Both the position numbers and the translations under genes were made by a program. This document shows positions 9,157 through 17,453 of a stretch of DNA of 64,000 nt, in pieces (the stretch's first letter is position 1; every line of letters starts with the position of its first letter). Location: positions 1 to 64,000 of the forward strand of contig NZ_JAKNHJ010000001.1 of the NCBI RefSeq assembly GCF_022133705.1. The letters are read 5' to 3'. Under the pieces are notes generated by a model. It was not told the origin of the DNA, did no database searches, and saw only the letters and a list, made by a program, of their open reading frames with translations. This stretch comes from Varibaculum cambriense. Lineage in GTDB: Bacteria > Actinomycetota > Actinomycetes > Actinomycetales > Actinomycetaceae.

Positions 9157-9873
9157 CTACCTCCCGTCCTCGTCGGCTATAGCTACCGGCTCCCCTCGTT
9201 TAAGGCACGCCCTGTTTTCTAGTTGCGCCAGGTATCCACCCGGTGGGATTTCCTCAGCGGTAGCCGCATATCCAAGGTGATCAGCCCAGCTTCCCGCAAT
9301 GCAATAGAAACTGTTTTTTCGCCCCTCAAACCGCAGCCCCAGTTTCTGTACTACCCGCAAAGACACTTTATTTTCGGGACGAATATTTATTTCTACGCGG
9401 TGCAGGCGGGGAGCCCCTAAACATAAATCCAACACCATCGCCACCGCCGTAGTAATCACCCCGCGACCACTATATTCCTCCGCTACCCAATAGCCCAGGT
9501 TTCCCGAGTGCGAGGCTCCCAGGGCAATATCCCCGATAGTAACCTGCCCCACTAGCTGCTCATCAGCATAAACGCCAAACGGATAGTAACGGCGCTGACG
9601 CACCAGGCGGGCACTACGGCGAATGAACGCTTCCAGCTCCATATCGTCTGGGGGATAGCCGGGAGCAATGCTGGCTTCCCAAGGCGCTAACCAACGCTCA
9701 TTATCGGCTCTTACCTGCGCCGCCTGACGATGATCCCGCGCCACCATTTCTTTAATGGACAGGCGATTTACAGGCGGATCACCCGGTTTAATCAGGCCGC
9801 GAGCTACCGGATTATCCAAGTGCGCATAGTAACGCGGCCTGCGCCTAAAAGTTAAACGCTCGTAAAGCAACAC
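9157..9873 (-). CDS. RimJ/RimL-family GNAT N-acetyltransferase
   Basis: A 238-aa GNAT acetyltransferase of the RimJ type, which acetylates protein N-termini or small molecules from acetyl-CoA. The core is visible: VGQVTIGDIALG near 127, GYWVAEEYSGRGVITTAV near 144-161 (the acetyl-CoA loop, with EEYSGRG in the Q/R-x2-G-x-G/A position), HRVEINIRPENKVSLRVVQKLG near 175-194, and FEGRKNSFYCIAGSWADHLGYA. It follows the moeA-like gene by 6 nt and must be in its operon. The moeA-rimJ-SepX order recurs across actinobacteria, so a role near division or cell-envelope growth is plausible but unproven. Confidence 0.85.
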   Translation of the reverse strand: MLLYERLTFRRRPRYYAHLDNPVARGLIKPGDPPVNRLSIKEMVARDHRQAAQVRADNERWLAPWEASIAPGYPPDDMELEAFIRRSARLVRQRRYYPFGVYADEQLVGQVTIGDIALGASHSGNLGYWVAEEYSGRGVITTAVAMVLDLCLGAPRLHRVEINIRPENKVSLRVVQKLGLRFEGRKNSFYCIAGSWADHLGYAATAEEIPPGGYLAQLENRACLKRGEPVAIADEDGR

Positions 9874-9879
9874 GGTGCC

Positions 9880-11091
9880 CTAATCTAGCACCATGCAGTG
9901 GAAATAGTCGCCCTCCGAGACGGAAGTTACCGCCTCGGGGATAACCGCCAGTGCATTCGCCCTCGCCATGGTAGAGAGTAAAAGATCTTCTGGCTCGCCA
10001 GTTAGACGCGCGCGATAACCACTATCGGGTGCACCCACGATTTTCACGGGCACAAACTGGCGCCTACCAGCCGGGGAACGCCAACCGCGATCTACTCGCG
10101 CCCGCAAGGAAGGACGATACAGTTCATCCCAACCAGCCATATGCCGCAGGCAGGGGCGCACAAAAATCTCGTAGCTGATCTGGGCGGCTACCGGATTTCC
10201 GGGGAGGCAAAAAATCGGGGTACCCTCCCCGACAGTGCCATAACCGAGTTGTTTACCGGGGGTCATCGCCACATTGTCGAAGCGGGCAGTCCCTAAAGGA
10301 GCTAGCACCTCTTTCACCGTGTCGGCGCTACCGTAGGAAAGTCCCCCGGTGGTGATAATAATATCTGCCCGAACTAGCTGGTCTTCAATAGTTTCCGAGA
10401 GCGCCTTTTGTTCATCAGGTACTGCCGCCACTCGGAAAGTGTCAGCGCGCGCATCGGCTACCGCAGACGAAAGCGCGTGCCCATTAGCATCGAAGACTGC
10501 CCCGGCGCGGATCGGTTTGCCCGGTTCGATAAGTTCATCTCCGATAGACAAAATCACTACCCGAGGACGGGGACGCACCGTCACCCGTAGGCGTCCTACT
10601 CCCGCCAGTAACGCTACTTGCCGCGACCCAATACGCGATCCGGCACGTAAAATGGGGGTGCCCGCACTTACGTCTTGGCCGCGTCGCAAAATGTTTTTTC
10701 CCTTGGCGCAGGCAGATAAAATTTGTACCCGCGCCGGACCTTGGTCAGTTTCCTCCAAAGGCACCACCGTGTCGGCTCCCACCGGCAAGGGAGCGCCCGA
10801 AGCTATCCGGACTGCACTGTTTTCCACCAATGTGCACGGTTCTGCATCCCCGGCTTTCACCTCAGCGATCACATCCAGGAAGACCTGGCGCATTTTGCCG
10901 GCTCCCCCCACGTCTTGGGAACGCACCGCATAACCGTCCAAAGTCGCCTGGTCGGTAACCGGTAAATCGAAAGGTGCACTCACGTCCTCAGCTAGGACAC
11001 ACCCCACCGCGTCTGGCAACAACACGTCTAGGGGATCCAGCGGAGCCACTAGGGAAAGACAAGTATTCAAATGTTCCGCAACCGTGCGCAT
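9880..11091 (-). CDS. MoeA/Glp (gephyrin-like) molybdotransferase-family protein
   Basis: A 403-aa MoeA-family protein. In classical MoeA the domain inserts molybdate into molybdopterin-AMP. In corynebacteria the paralogue Glp instead binds FtsZ and the receptor GlpR. Motifs: PVTDQATLDGYAVR near 43-56, SGAPLPVGADTVVP near 93, VVILSIGDELIEPGKPI near 183, ITTGGLSYGSADTVKEV near 246, MTPGKQLGYG near 277, and FCLPGNPVAAQISYEIFVRP near 293. Adjacent rimJ and SepX/GlpR-like genes favour the Glp role. No other molybdopterin gene lies in the window. Divergent from 5-FCL by about 100 nt. Confidence 0.85.
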   Translation of the reverse strand: MRTVAEHLNTCLSLVAPLDPLDVLLPDAVGCVLAEDVSAPFDLPVTDQATLDGYAVRSQDVGGAGKMRQVFLDVIAEVKAGDAEPCTLVENSAVRIASGAPLPVGADTVVPLEETDQGPARVQILSACAKGKNILRRGQDVSAGTPILRAGSRIGSRQVALLAGVGRLRVTVRPRPRVVILSIGDELIEPGKPIRAGAVFDANGHALSSAVADARADTFRVAAVPDEQKALSETIEDQLVRADIIITTGGLSYGSADTVKEVLAPLGTARFDNVAMTPGKQLGYGTVGEGTPIFCLPGNPVAAQISYEIFVRPCLRHMAGWDELYRPSLRARVDRGWRSPAGRRQFVPVKIVGAPDSGYRARLTGEPEDLLLSTMARANALAVIPEAVTSVSEGDYFHCMVLD

Positions 11092-11180
11092 TACCCCTCC
11101 AAAGTCTAGTACTATTACCAGGTTACCTGCCGGAGTCTTTGCCGCGATGGCGAAAAGCCGACTGTGGTTAAACGAGCGAC

Positions 11181-11186
11181 TATCAT
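11181..11186 (+). promoter_or_regulatory. -10 box of the 5-FCL gene (leaderless)
   Basis: TATCAT, 6 nt before the ATG at 11193. Confidence 0.5.
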
Positions 11187-11192
11187 TGACTC

Positions 11193-11813
11193 ATGGGTTC
11201 TGTGAACAGTAAGCCGGAACTGCGAAAAAAATTTCTTGACCGGCGTCGCTTAACGTTTTCCCCTACCCAACGTGTCCAGGCAGAATCGCAAGTGCTCCAG
11301 GCTGCCAGGCCACTATTAGCTTCCCTAAAACCCGGCGAGGTCGTAGCCAGTTATATTTCTTTCGACACCGAAGTTCCAACCTTCTTACTCAACGAAGCCA
11401 TTTTGGATTCCGGGTTGAAACTAGTTGTCCCTTGCGATTTGGAGCAGCCCCGTTGGGGACAATTAGATCCGGTGCAACACACCCGCGCCCTATATCGCCG
11501 TTTCAACCCCCACCCACCACTGGTGTCTCGAGAAATGCAGTGCGATCACCTGGCAAAACTGGGGTTAAAGGTGATTTTCTTACCGGCTTTAGCAGTAGAT
11601 AGGACGCAGGTACGTCTGGGACGAGGAGCCGGTTGGTACGACCAGGCTTTGGCGCACTGCGATTTGACTGGTTCCACTCGCCCCCAGTTGATCGCCTTAA
11701 CCCATGACTGGGAAGTTTTACAGGCGGGGACGCTGCCTCATGAACCGCATGACCAGTTAGTTGATCAGGTACTTACTTCCTCGGGGCGTTTGCAAAAACT
11801 AGGCAGCGAGTAA
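11193..11813 (+). CDS. 5-formyltetrahydrofolate cyclo-ligase
   Basis: A 206-aa enzyme of the 5-FCL/MTHFS family that converts 5-formyl-THF and ATP to 5,10-methenyl-THF. An N-terminal KPELRKKFLDRRRLTF helix carries the ATP-contacting arginines. SYISFDTEVPT lies near 56, and the diagnostic C-terminal loop RLGRGAGWYDQAL near 142-154 replaces the common RLGYGGGYYDR. The length is standard. Divergent from Glp/MoeA and followed by the SAF and MscL genes, the order seen in mycobacteria around the moeA1 locus. The galU gene often found here is absent. Confidence 0.9.
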   Translation: MGSVNSKPELRKKFLDRRRLTFSPTQRVQAESQVLQAARPLLASLKPGEVVASYISFDTEVPTFLLNEAILDSGLKLVVPCDLEQPRWGQLDPVQHTRALYRRFNPHPPLVSREMQCDHLAKLGLKVIFLPALAVDRTQVRLGRGAGWYDQALAHCDLTGSTRPQLIALTHDWEVLQAGTLPHEPHDQLVDQVLTSSGRLQKLGSE

Positions 11814-12061
11814 CTCTCTGGTTAGTGCGGTGACCAAGGTTCCGTTCTGAGCGTTTCCCCTACGAGGCGCAAAAATACGGCTTTCTTCTCGGTCTACCTT
11901 GTCCCAGGTTTCAGCGGTTCTTAAAAGCCGTCGATGACCCGGCGGTTAATGGTTTTCTGCAGCTATGGTTTTCCCTGTCCCCAAGGGGTAATAGCCGCAA
12001 TGTTTTCCGGCGGATTATCTCGGCTTTCCCTAACGGTCAGGAAACCAACAAAAATCTGGTT

Positions 12062-12736
12062 ATGCGCGAGTTCCTTTGGCGTTGGCGACGCACTATCGCC
12101 CTAGCAGCCGCAGTTGCAGTAGCCGTCAGCCTACTGCGTTTAGTGTTGCCCCAAGTGGTCACGAAACCACTATTAATTGCCGCCACCGATATTCCACCAG
12201 GAACCATTATTGACGCTGGCCAAGTAACTGTGAAAGAGATTCCCGTGGCCGCCCTGCCACCTCAGGCTTATAAGAAACCTTCCCAGGCAGTCGGTCAGCG
12301 GACAGCCGTTCCCATCGCTGCCGGCACTACCCTGTTTCCGGCCTTATTTTCTTCTTCTCCTTTTTCACGACAATCCTATAGAGGGAAAGTGATTTTGGCA
12401 CTACCTTTGCGAGAAAGCGATCAAGGCCTGGCCGGCGCCGGTGATGAAGTGATTTTCTTCCTCGCAAATGATCAAGATAGTAGCTCTGCCCCCGATACCA
12501 GCCCGGACACTACTAATCCGCAAACTATTCCCGAGGGCGGGGCGAGAAAATCTGCGGAGAATACGGGACTCTCCGCGCAAATCACGGCGCAAGTATTATC
12601 AGTCAGCGCCGCTAGCGGATCTTTGACGGGCGGGCAAAAAACCGCCACCATTGAGGTTGCGGTTAAACCCAGTGAGGCTGGACGCCTGGTAGAAGCCAGC
12701 AAATCAGAACCGCTACAATTGGCCAGGACAGGTTAA
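12062..12736 (+). CDS. SAF-domain (CpaB/RcpC-like) membrane-anchored protein
   Basis: A 224-aa protein with one N-terminal transmembrane helix (about 12-31) and an extracytoplasmic SAF domain (about 38-100: KPLLIAATDIPPGTIIDAG through VGQRTAVPIAAGTTL), the fold shared by CpaB pilus proteins and antifreeze/SAF lyases. The second half is a beta-rich, Ser/Thr/Pro-rich region. The ATG at 12062 is the only usable start; the frame is open upstream to about 11834 but contains no ATG, GTG or TTG. The 248-bp gap before it has no gene that I can see; an fmdB gene sometimes sits there in relatives. Seventeen nt separate it from mscL. Confidence 0.75.
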   Translation: MREFLWRWRRTIALAAAVAVAVSLLRLVLPQVVTKPLLIAATDIPPGTIIDAGQVTVKEIPVAALPPQAYKKPSQAVGQRTAVPIAAGTTLFPALFSSSPFSRQSYRGKVILALPLRESDQGLAGAGDEVIFFLANDQDSSSAPDTSPDTTNPQTIPEGGARKSAENTGLSAQITAQVLSVSAASGSLTGGQKTATIEVAVKPSEAGRLVEASKSEPLQLARTG

Positions 12737-12753
12737 TTACAAAAAAATGAGGA

Positions 12754-13194
12754 ATGATGAGTAAAGACAATACTGGTTTCATTGCTGGATTCAAAGAATT
12801 TATTTCCCGTGGAAACGCCATCGACCTAGCAGTTGGGGTTGTTATTGGTGCCGCTTTTGGCGCAGTAGTCACCGCCATCGTTGACAAATTCATTAACCCG
12901 CTAATTGCAGGGCTAGTGGGTAAACCTAACTTCGATAATGTTTTAGAGTTCCATCTCGGTAACGCTACCGTGCAACCGGGAGCGATTATTACCGCCCTGG
13001 TTAACTTCCTGCTAGTCGCCCTGGCGATTTATACCTGCATTATTGTGCCGATGAATAAGCTCATGCGGATGCGTGACGCTAAAGCTAAAGCCGATGAAGA
13101 AGCCGAAGAACCCAAAGCAGATCCCCAAGTGGAACTGCTAACCGAAATCCGCGACCTCCTACAATCCGAAAAATCCGCCTCCCAAAACAGCTAA
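12754..13194 (+). CDS. mscL: Large-conductance mechanosensitive channel MscL
   Basis: A 146-aa membrane channel that opens under hypo-osmotic stress. The N-terminal amphipathic helix GFIAGFKEFISRGNAIDLA is followed by TM1 VGVVIGAAFGAVVTAIVDKF (about 27-46), a periplasmic loop LIAGLVGKPNFDNVLEF, and TM2 near 72-97. The acidic helical tail ending LLTEIRDLLQSEK is typical. Two ATG codons at 12754 and 12757 follow the ribosome-binding site TGAGGA; either may start. Just downstream of the SAF gene and probably cotranscribed. The 3' side opens into a region of structured repeats. Confidence 0.95.
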   Translation: MMSKDNTGFIAGFKEFISRGNAIDLAVGVVIGAAFGAVVTAIVDKFINPLIAGLVGKPNFDNVLEFHLGNATVQPGAIITALVNFLLVALAIYTCIIVPMNKLMRMRDAKAKADEEAEEPKADPQVELLTEIRDLLQSEKSASQNS

Positions 13195-13257
13195 CCTAGT
13201 CCCGGTCTGGCTCGGGTTGCGCGGGGGAAAGTTTGTCCTCCCGTAGGCCTCCGCGCA

Positions 13258-13358
13258 CAGGGGCGGATTTTGCCTCTCGCCCCGAAATCCGGAAAATGCT
13301 CTGGCATTTTCACGGATTTAGTGCCCGGAGCCTACCCTGCGGCATAAATCCGCCCCTG
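13258..13358 (-). repeat. Double-stem hairpin repeat, copy B
   Basis: The outer 13-bp stem is CAGGGGCGGATTT (13258-13270) paired with 13346-13358. The inner stem pairs AAATCCGGAAAATGC with GCATTTTCACGGATTT (one bulge) around TCTG. Read on the minus strand it has the same order as copies A and C: outer arm, GGGCA-ending spacer, inner stem, GGGGCGAGAGG spacer, outer arm. Both stems differ from A and C yet still pair. Confidence 0.75.
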
Positions 13359-13409
13359 CACGCTAGTTGCGTACCTTACGAGAATCTCGCGCCAGCTATG
13401 CCCCTTGCG

Positions 13410-13444
13410 CGGAGGAGAAGTTTTATCCGAGCAGGCTAGGTGGG
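13410..13444 (+). repeat. Half copy (D) of the double-stem repeat
   Basis: Contains the 17-nt string TTTTATCCGAGCAGGCT followed by AGGTGGG, matching the 5' half of copy C at 62311-62334 almost exactly (GAGCAGGCGCGGTGGG there). The matching 3' half is not found downstream, so this is a truncated or decayed copy. Confidence 0.6.
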
Positions 13445-13496
13445 TATCTGGCGGTTCTTGTTCCCGTATAGCCCCTTACTTAGGTGGTACCAGCGA

Positions 13497-13605
13497 GCGG
13501 GGAGCCTGGGTTTTATCCGAGTGGGCGCGGCGGGCATAAGAATTCGGAAAACGCCGCTACGTTTTCCGAATTTCTTGGGCGGGAGGAAAAACCCAGGCTC
13601 CCCGC
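13497..13605 (+). repeat. Double-stem hairpin repeat, copy A
   Basis: The outer stem is 18 bp and perfect: GCGGGGAGCCTGGGTTTT (13497-13514) against 13588-13605. The inner stem is 13 bp and perfect: AATTCGGAAAACG (13541-13553) against 13560-13572, loop CCGCTA. The internal-loop strands are 13515-13540 (ending GGCGGGCATAAG) and 13573-13587 (CTTGGGCGGGAGG core). The spacers are nearly identical to copy C, 48.8 kb away. Confidence 0.85.
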
Positions 13606-13648
13606 GCCCTGCTAGGCTCCCTACGTCCAGCCCCGCGCCGCCGCACAA

Positions 13649-15940
13649 TCAGCTAGGCAGGTTTTCTTTGGCTTGGCGAGTGCGCTGGTCGTAATCCTCC
13701 ACGCTGTTGACAGAATTTCCCCCCAACGGGGAGGAAACCAAGGGAACCTTCTTGAAAGTCAAGGCCGGATCGTAGGGCATGGGGCGCTGGCCTTTGCGGC
13801 GCGCGGTGGAAATGACGGTTGCCACCCAGGCCAGGAGCGTCCAGATCGCTAGCACCAGTAATGCTTTGCCGAAATGTAGCTCTCCGCCGGCAATCGCGGC
13901 GCGGATAGTGCGTGCCACATGGGTCATGGGCAACAGGGGGCTGAGGAACTGGAAGAACTTCGGAGCGGTTTCTACCGGGAAAGTTGCACCGGTGGAGGTG
14001 ATTTGCAGGCACAGCAGGATTACTGAAAGGGCGCGTCCTCGATATCCGAGAGCGGCTACGCAGGCTTGGTTGATCGCTACGAATCCGATAGAGGCTAATA
14101 CTGCTATTAACAATAATGCCCCGAAATTTTGGGCATCTAGCTTTAGGAATAGTTGCATGCCAGTTACTACCGTAACCGCTTGCAGAGTACCGAAGAGTGT
14201 CCCGATGGACATGGAGCGGAAACCGCAACTCCAGAAGCTTTCTTCGGGGTGGCGCCGTAAATCTAGGGCGGGGAAGATCAAGAAGATGGCGATCCCGCCG
14301 ATCCACAGACATAGCGCCATAAAGAAGGGGGCGAATCCGGCACCGTTATGGCGTACCGGGTTTTGCCGTACCGATTCCACATCAGCTACCCCGCTTGCCG
14401 CTTCAGAGACTTTTTTAGCCTGTGTCTGGTCTACGGTGGGTACTTGCTCGGCACCATCGCGTAATCCCTCTTTTAGGTTAGAAGCACCGGTGGTTAACTG
14501 GTCGATTCCGCCCGCTAACTGTTTTCCGCCATCGGCGGCTTTTTCAGCTCCGGCGGTTAGGGAATCCAATCCGCCGCTGAGAGCGTTGACTCCCGTACGC
14601 AGCTGCGCGGAGTTTTTGTCTAGGGTAGCGGCTCCGGCAGAAAGCTTTTGTATCCCTTGTTGTGCCTGTTCTAATCCGTTGGCGAGGGCGAATGTACCAT
14701 CTCGTAAGGTAGGCTTTTGGAGTCCGCTCTTCGTTTTTGTAGTCAGAGCCGTTTGCCTACTCAGTTCCTTTACTCCCTGGTCAGCGGCGTTCAATTTGTG
14801 CTTTAACTCTTGCGGATCAACCTGGGATAGTTTGTCCGCCATGGTCAGCAGGCCTTGACCTTTGCTGATATTTTCGGACAGTTCTTTAAGGGATATGCCT
14901 TGTTTCTTGGCCAGTTCACTGAGCAGCTGGCATTGGGGGAAGGTAGGAAGCGCCACCGGGGGAACCTGTGCGCATTTGTCCGCCGCCTGCTTAAACTCAT
15001 TCAATAACTGGTTGATTTTGGCGGTGTCGATATTGGCTTGCGAAAGCGGGGTTAACAGGTCAACCAGGTCGTTTCCACTTTTAGCCAGTTTGCTAACTTC
15101 CGGTTGCATAGCGGCTATCTGCTGGTGAATCTGGGCCACTCCGCCGTCAACTTGTTTGGCTCCGGCCGCTAGCTTCGGCATATTGTGATTTAGCTGCCCC
15201 AAACCGGAATTGAGACTGGAAACTCCGCCAGTATAGGCGGTGATTCCATCCTTTAGTTTCAGGGAACCGTTACGAATTTTAACGCTGCCATCAGCTAGTT
15301 CTCCTAATCCCACCACCAGGGTATCGGCACCACTCCCTAACTGATCTCCGCCCTCGCTAAGTTGCCCGGCGCCAGAGGCCGCATCGAGGAACCCCTCTTT
15401 AAGCGAGCCGGTAGAAAGCAACAGCTGATCGATATATCCGGCAGCACCCTCATTAGATAGCGCCGCTTGGAGAGCTAATGCCGCCGAGGTGGCCATCGTG
15501 CCTTGCAAATAGTTCACCGAGTCATCGGTTCGCAACTCTAATTGAGCCTTTTTTGCGGGGACTTTATTTTCGGGGTCTGCAAGTTTTGAATAAGAACTAG
15601 AAAGATTATTGGGGATGAGCAGTAGCGCCTTATAGGTGCCATCCTTTAGCCCGGATTTAGCTTGCGGCAGAGAAGCTTTGGTCCAGTCGAAGCCGGGAGC
15701 ATCATCTTTATAGAGTTCTTTTTCTAGGCTTTCACCCAGTTTCAGAGTTTTGTCCCCATTAGCGCCGATGGCGTCGGCTGGTTGATCCAGGTTTACCACT
15801 GCGGCTTTCAGCAGGTTGACCCGCTGCATTGGATCCTCGTATGCCCAGGTAAACAGGCCGGAATACATCAACGGGATCACCAGGATACCGAGAATCACCA
15901 CTATGTTGGAAAGAGTGTTCCAACGGTATTTCTTCCCCAT
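13649..15940 (-). CDS. YhgE/Pip-family membrane protein
   Basis: A 763-aa protein of the YhgE/Pip (phage infection protein) group in the ABC-2 superfamily. A single N-terminal helix (about 13-33) leads to a large extracytoplasmic region (about 40-545). That region contains tandem heptad-like, glycine-rich coiled segments of the LxxGxxxLxxGaxqLxxG type (for example LSEGGDQLGSGADTL and LTAGAEKAADGGKQL). A C-terminal bundle of five or six helices (about 550-735) follows, with the typical PVETAPKFFQFLSPLLPMTHV motif near 655. Start ATG follows GGAGG. Relatives occur in secretion and phage-receptor settings; the cargo here is unknown. Confidence 0.85.
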   Translation of the reverse strand: MGKKYRWNTLSNIVVILGILVIPLMYSGLFTWAYEDPMQRVNLLKAAVVNLDQPADAIGANGDKTLKLGESLEKELYKDDAPGFDWTKASLPQAKSGLKDGTYKALLLIPNNLSSSYSKLADPENKVPAKKAQLELRTDDSVNYLQGTMATSAALALQAALSNEGAAGYIDQLLLSTGSLKEGFLDAASGAGQLSEGGDQLGSGADTLVVGLGELADGSVKIRNGSLKLKDGITAYTGGVSSLNSGLGQLNHNMPKLAAGAKQVDGGVAQIHQQIAAMQPEVSKLAKSGNDLVDLLTPLSQANIDTAKINQLLNEFKQAADKCAQVPPVALPTFPQCQLLSELAKKQGISLKELSENISKGQGLLTMADKLSQVDPQELKHKLNAADQGVKELSRQTALTTKTKSGLQKPTLRDGTFALANGLEQAQQGIQKLSAGAATLDKNSAQLRTGVNALSGGLDSLTAGAEKAADGGKQLAGGIDQLTTGASNLKEGLRDGAEQVPTVDQTQAKKVSEAASGVADVESVRQNPVRHNGAGFAPFFMALCLWIGGIAIFLIFPALDLRRHPEESFWSCGFRSMSIGTLFGTLQAVTVVTGMQLFLKLDAQNFGALLLIAVLASIGFVAINQACVAALGYRGRALSVILLCLQITSTGATFPVETAPKFFQFLSPLLPMTHVARTIRAAIAGGELHFGKALLVLAIWTLLAWVATVISTARRKGQRPMPYDPALTFKKVPLVSSPLGGNSVNSVEDYDQRTRQAKENLPS

Positions 15941-16008
15941 TGTGCCTCCGATTTTTCTGGACTCACCTTTTATCTGACCACTTACGATATGTTGGCGTGC
16001 TTGCGGCG

Positions 16009-16533
16009 TTAACTATCGGTATTTTCGGTTTTCTGATAGTAAATAACCTTCCAGCGACAGTCCCCGGAAATAGGACGGAACTGACTATCGGAACGATCTG
16101 GATCTACTGCCCATAGCTGCGGAGAAATAGTGGGGGCATGGGCGTAACTGGGGTCGTCTCCCACATCTAAATCCAGGTAGGTGACGACTAGCTCGTCAGC
16201 TATCTCCATTCCTTCCTCATAGAGGCGAGCGCCCCCGGTGATCCAACAATTTTGTGCGCCCGTTGCTTGGGAGAGGGCGAGTGCTTGCGGAATAGAGGTC
16301 GCAATTTTTGCTCCGCTGGCCTGGTAATTCTCGCGGCTAGTTAGCACAATGTTTAATCGCCCCGGCAGGGCTCGTTTCCCTAAAGCCTCAAAGGAGCGGC
16401 GCCCCATAATAATCGGGTTTCCGATAGTGGTGGCTTTGAAATGTTTAAAGTCAGCCGGAACGTGCCAGAGCATTCCCTGACCATTGCCGATTACGCGGTG
16501 CGCGGCCTGCGCCCAGATCATGCCGATCTTCAT
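16009..16533 (-). CDS. folA: Dihydrofolate reductase
   Basis: A 174-aa DHFR, reducing dihydrofolate to tetrahydrofolate with NADPH. Conserved elements: IGMIWAQAAHRVIG at 3-16, the WHVPADFKHFK active-site helix at 23-33 with the catalytic acidic residue (Asp27 of that helix), MGRRSFEALGKRALPGRLNIVLTS near 43-66, and the NADPH-binding WITGGARLYEEGM near 97. The start follows a GGAGG site. It lies 8 nt after thyA, so dihydrofolate made by ThyA is regenerated by the next gene in the operon. Confidence 0.95.
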   Translation of the reverse strand: MKIGMIWAQAAHRVIGNGQGMLWHVPADFKHFKATTIGNPIIMGRRSFEALGKRALPGRLNIVLTSRENYQASGAKIATSIPQALALSQATGAQNCWITGGARLYEEGMEIADELVVTYLDLDVGDDPSYAHAPTISPQLWAVDPDRSDSQFRPISGDCRWKVIYYQKTENTDS

Positions 16534-16541
16534 TTTGCCTC

Positions 16542-17366
16542 CTAAACCGCGATTGGAGCTTTAATAGTCGGGTGGTGGCGGTAGTTCTCAATCTCGACAT
16601 CTTCCCACTTATAGGCATAAAGATTATCGGCCGGACGCAAATGTAAAGTGGGGAAGGGGTAGGGCTCACGGGATAGTTGCTCGCGCACCTGCTCCACATG
16701 ATTGTTGTAAATATGGCAATCCCCGCCCGTCCAAATCAGATCCCCGACTTCCAGCCCGCTTTGTTGAGCGAGCATATGGGTGAGTAAAGAATAGGAAGCG
16801 ATATTAAAGGGAACCCCCAGGAACATATCGCAGGACCGCTGATATACCTGCAAGGACAGGCGTCCGCCGGCTACGTAGGCTTGGAATAGCAGGTGGCAGG
16901 GGGCTAATGCCATTTTGTCCAGCTCAGAAACATTCCAAGCAGATACCAGCATCCGGCGCGAGGACGGGTCGTTCTTAATGGTAGAAAGCAGGTTTTCGAT
17001 CTGATCGATATTGCCTTTCGGGCTGGGCCAAGAACGCCACTGCACTCCGTAAACTGGCCCTAGCTCGCCCTCGGCATCCGCCCAATCATCCCAGATGTGA
17101 ACCTTTTTTTCCTGCAGAGGACGGACATTAGAAGTTCCGGATAAGAACCAGAACAGTTCCTCCGCAACTCCGCGCATAAATACCCTTTTAGTGGTAATCA
17201 GGGGGAAGGAATCCGCCAAGTTATAGCGCAGCTGGGCTCCGAAAAGTGAGCGGGTGCCAGTTCCGGTGCGATCTGCTTTCTCGTTGCCAGAATCTAGGAT
17301 TTTGGCCAGTAAGTCCTCGTATTGTCTATCTGCCACGCCCTTACCTTTCGCTAGTTGTTTGTCCAT
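16542..17366 (-). CDS. thyA: Thymidylate synthase ThyA
   Basis: A 274-aa thymidylate synthase that methylates dUMP with methylene-THF. The catalytic cysteine is C157 in [10 protein letters not shown]. Other motifs: [12 protein letters not shown] at 32-43, [11 protein letters not shown] near 70, the [21 protein letters not shown] phosphate/substrate region near 175, and GDCHIYNNH near 214. The first ~10 residues exceed the family's usual start. A GTG at codon 11 with AAAGGTAAGG upstream is an alternative, and a TAGAAT box abuts the first ATG. Operon with folA. Confidence 0.95.
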   Translation of the reverse strand: MDKQLAKGKGVADRQYEDLLAKILDSGNEKADRTGTGTRSLFGAQLRYNLADSFPLITTKRVFMRGVAEELFWFLSGTSNVRPLQEKKVHIWDDWADAEGELGPVYGVQWRSWPSPKGNIDQIENLLSTIKNDPSSRRMLVSAWNVSELDKMALAPCHLLFQAYVAGGRLSLQVYQRSCDMFLGVPFNIASYSLLTHMLAQQSGLEVGDLIWTGGDCHIYNNHVEQVREQLSREPYPFPTLHLRPADNLYAYKWEDVEIENYRHHPTIKAPIAV

Positions 17367-17453
17367 ATTCTAGCCGGTTACTAGGCAATCGCGCTCTAGG
17401 GCTATTGGAGGGCGGGAACGAGGCGAACAGGCAATCCCTAAGACAATATCGCT

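Larger units (their letters stand above)
13195..13648. other. Repeat-filled intergenic region between convergent mscL and the Pip gene
   Basis: 454 bp with no credible gene. It is occupied by two complete double-stem elements (13258-13358 and 13497-13605) and a half-element (about 13410-13444). It lies between convergent genes, so any transcript through it would come from mscL, from the Pip gene's own 3' readthrough on the other strand, or from an undetected promoter. Confidence 0.7.

Noticed and set aside
11834-12061. Open frame upstream of the SAF-domain gene
   Set aside because: It is open but has no ATG, GTG or TTG in that frame and no ribosome-binding site; probably untranslated.
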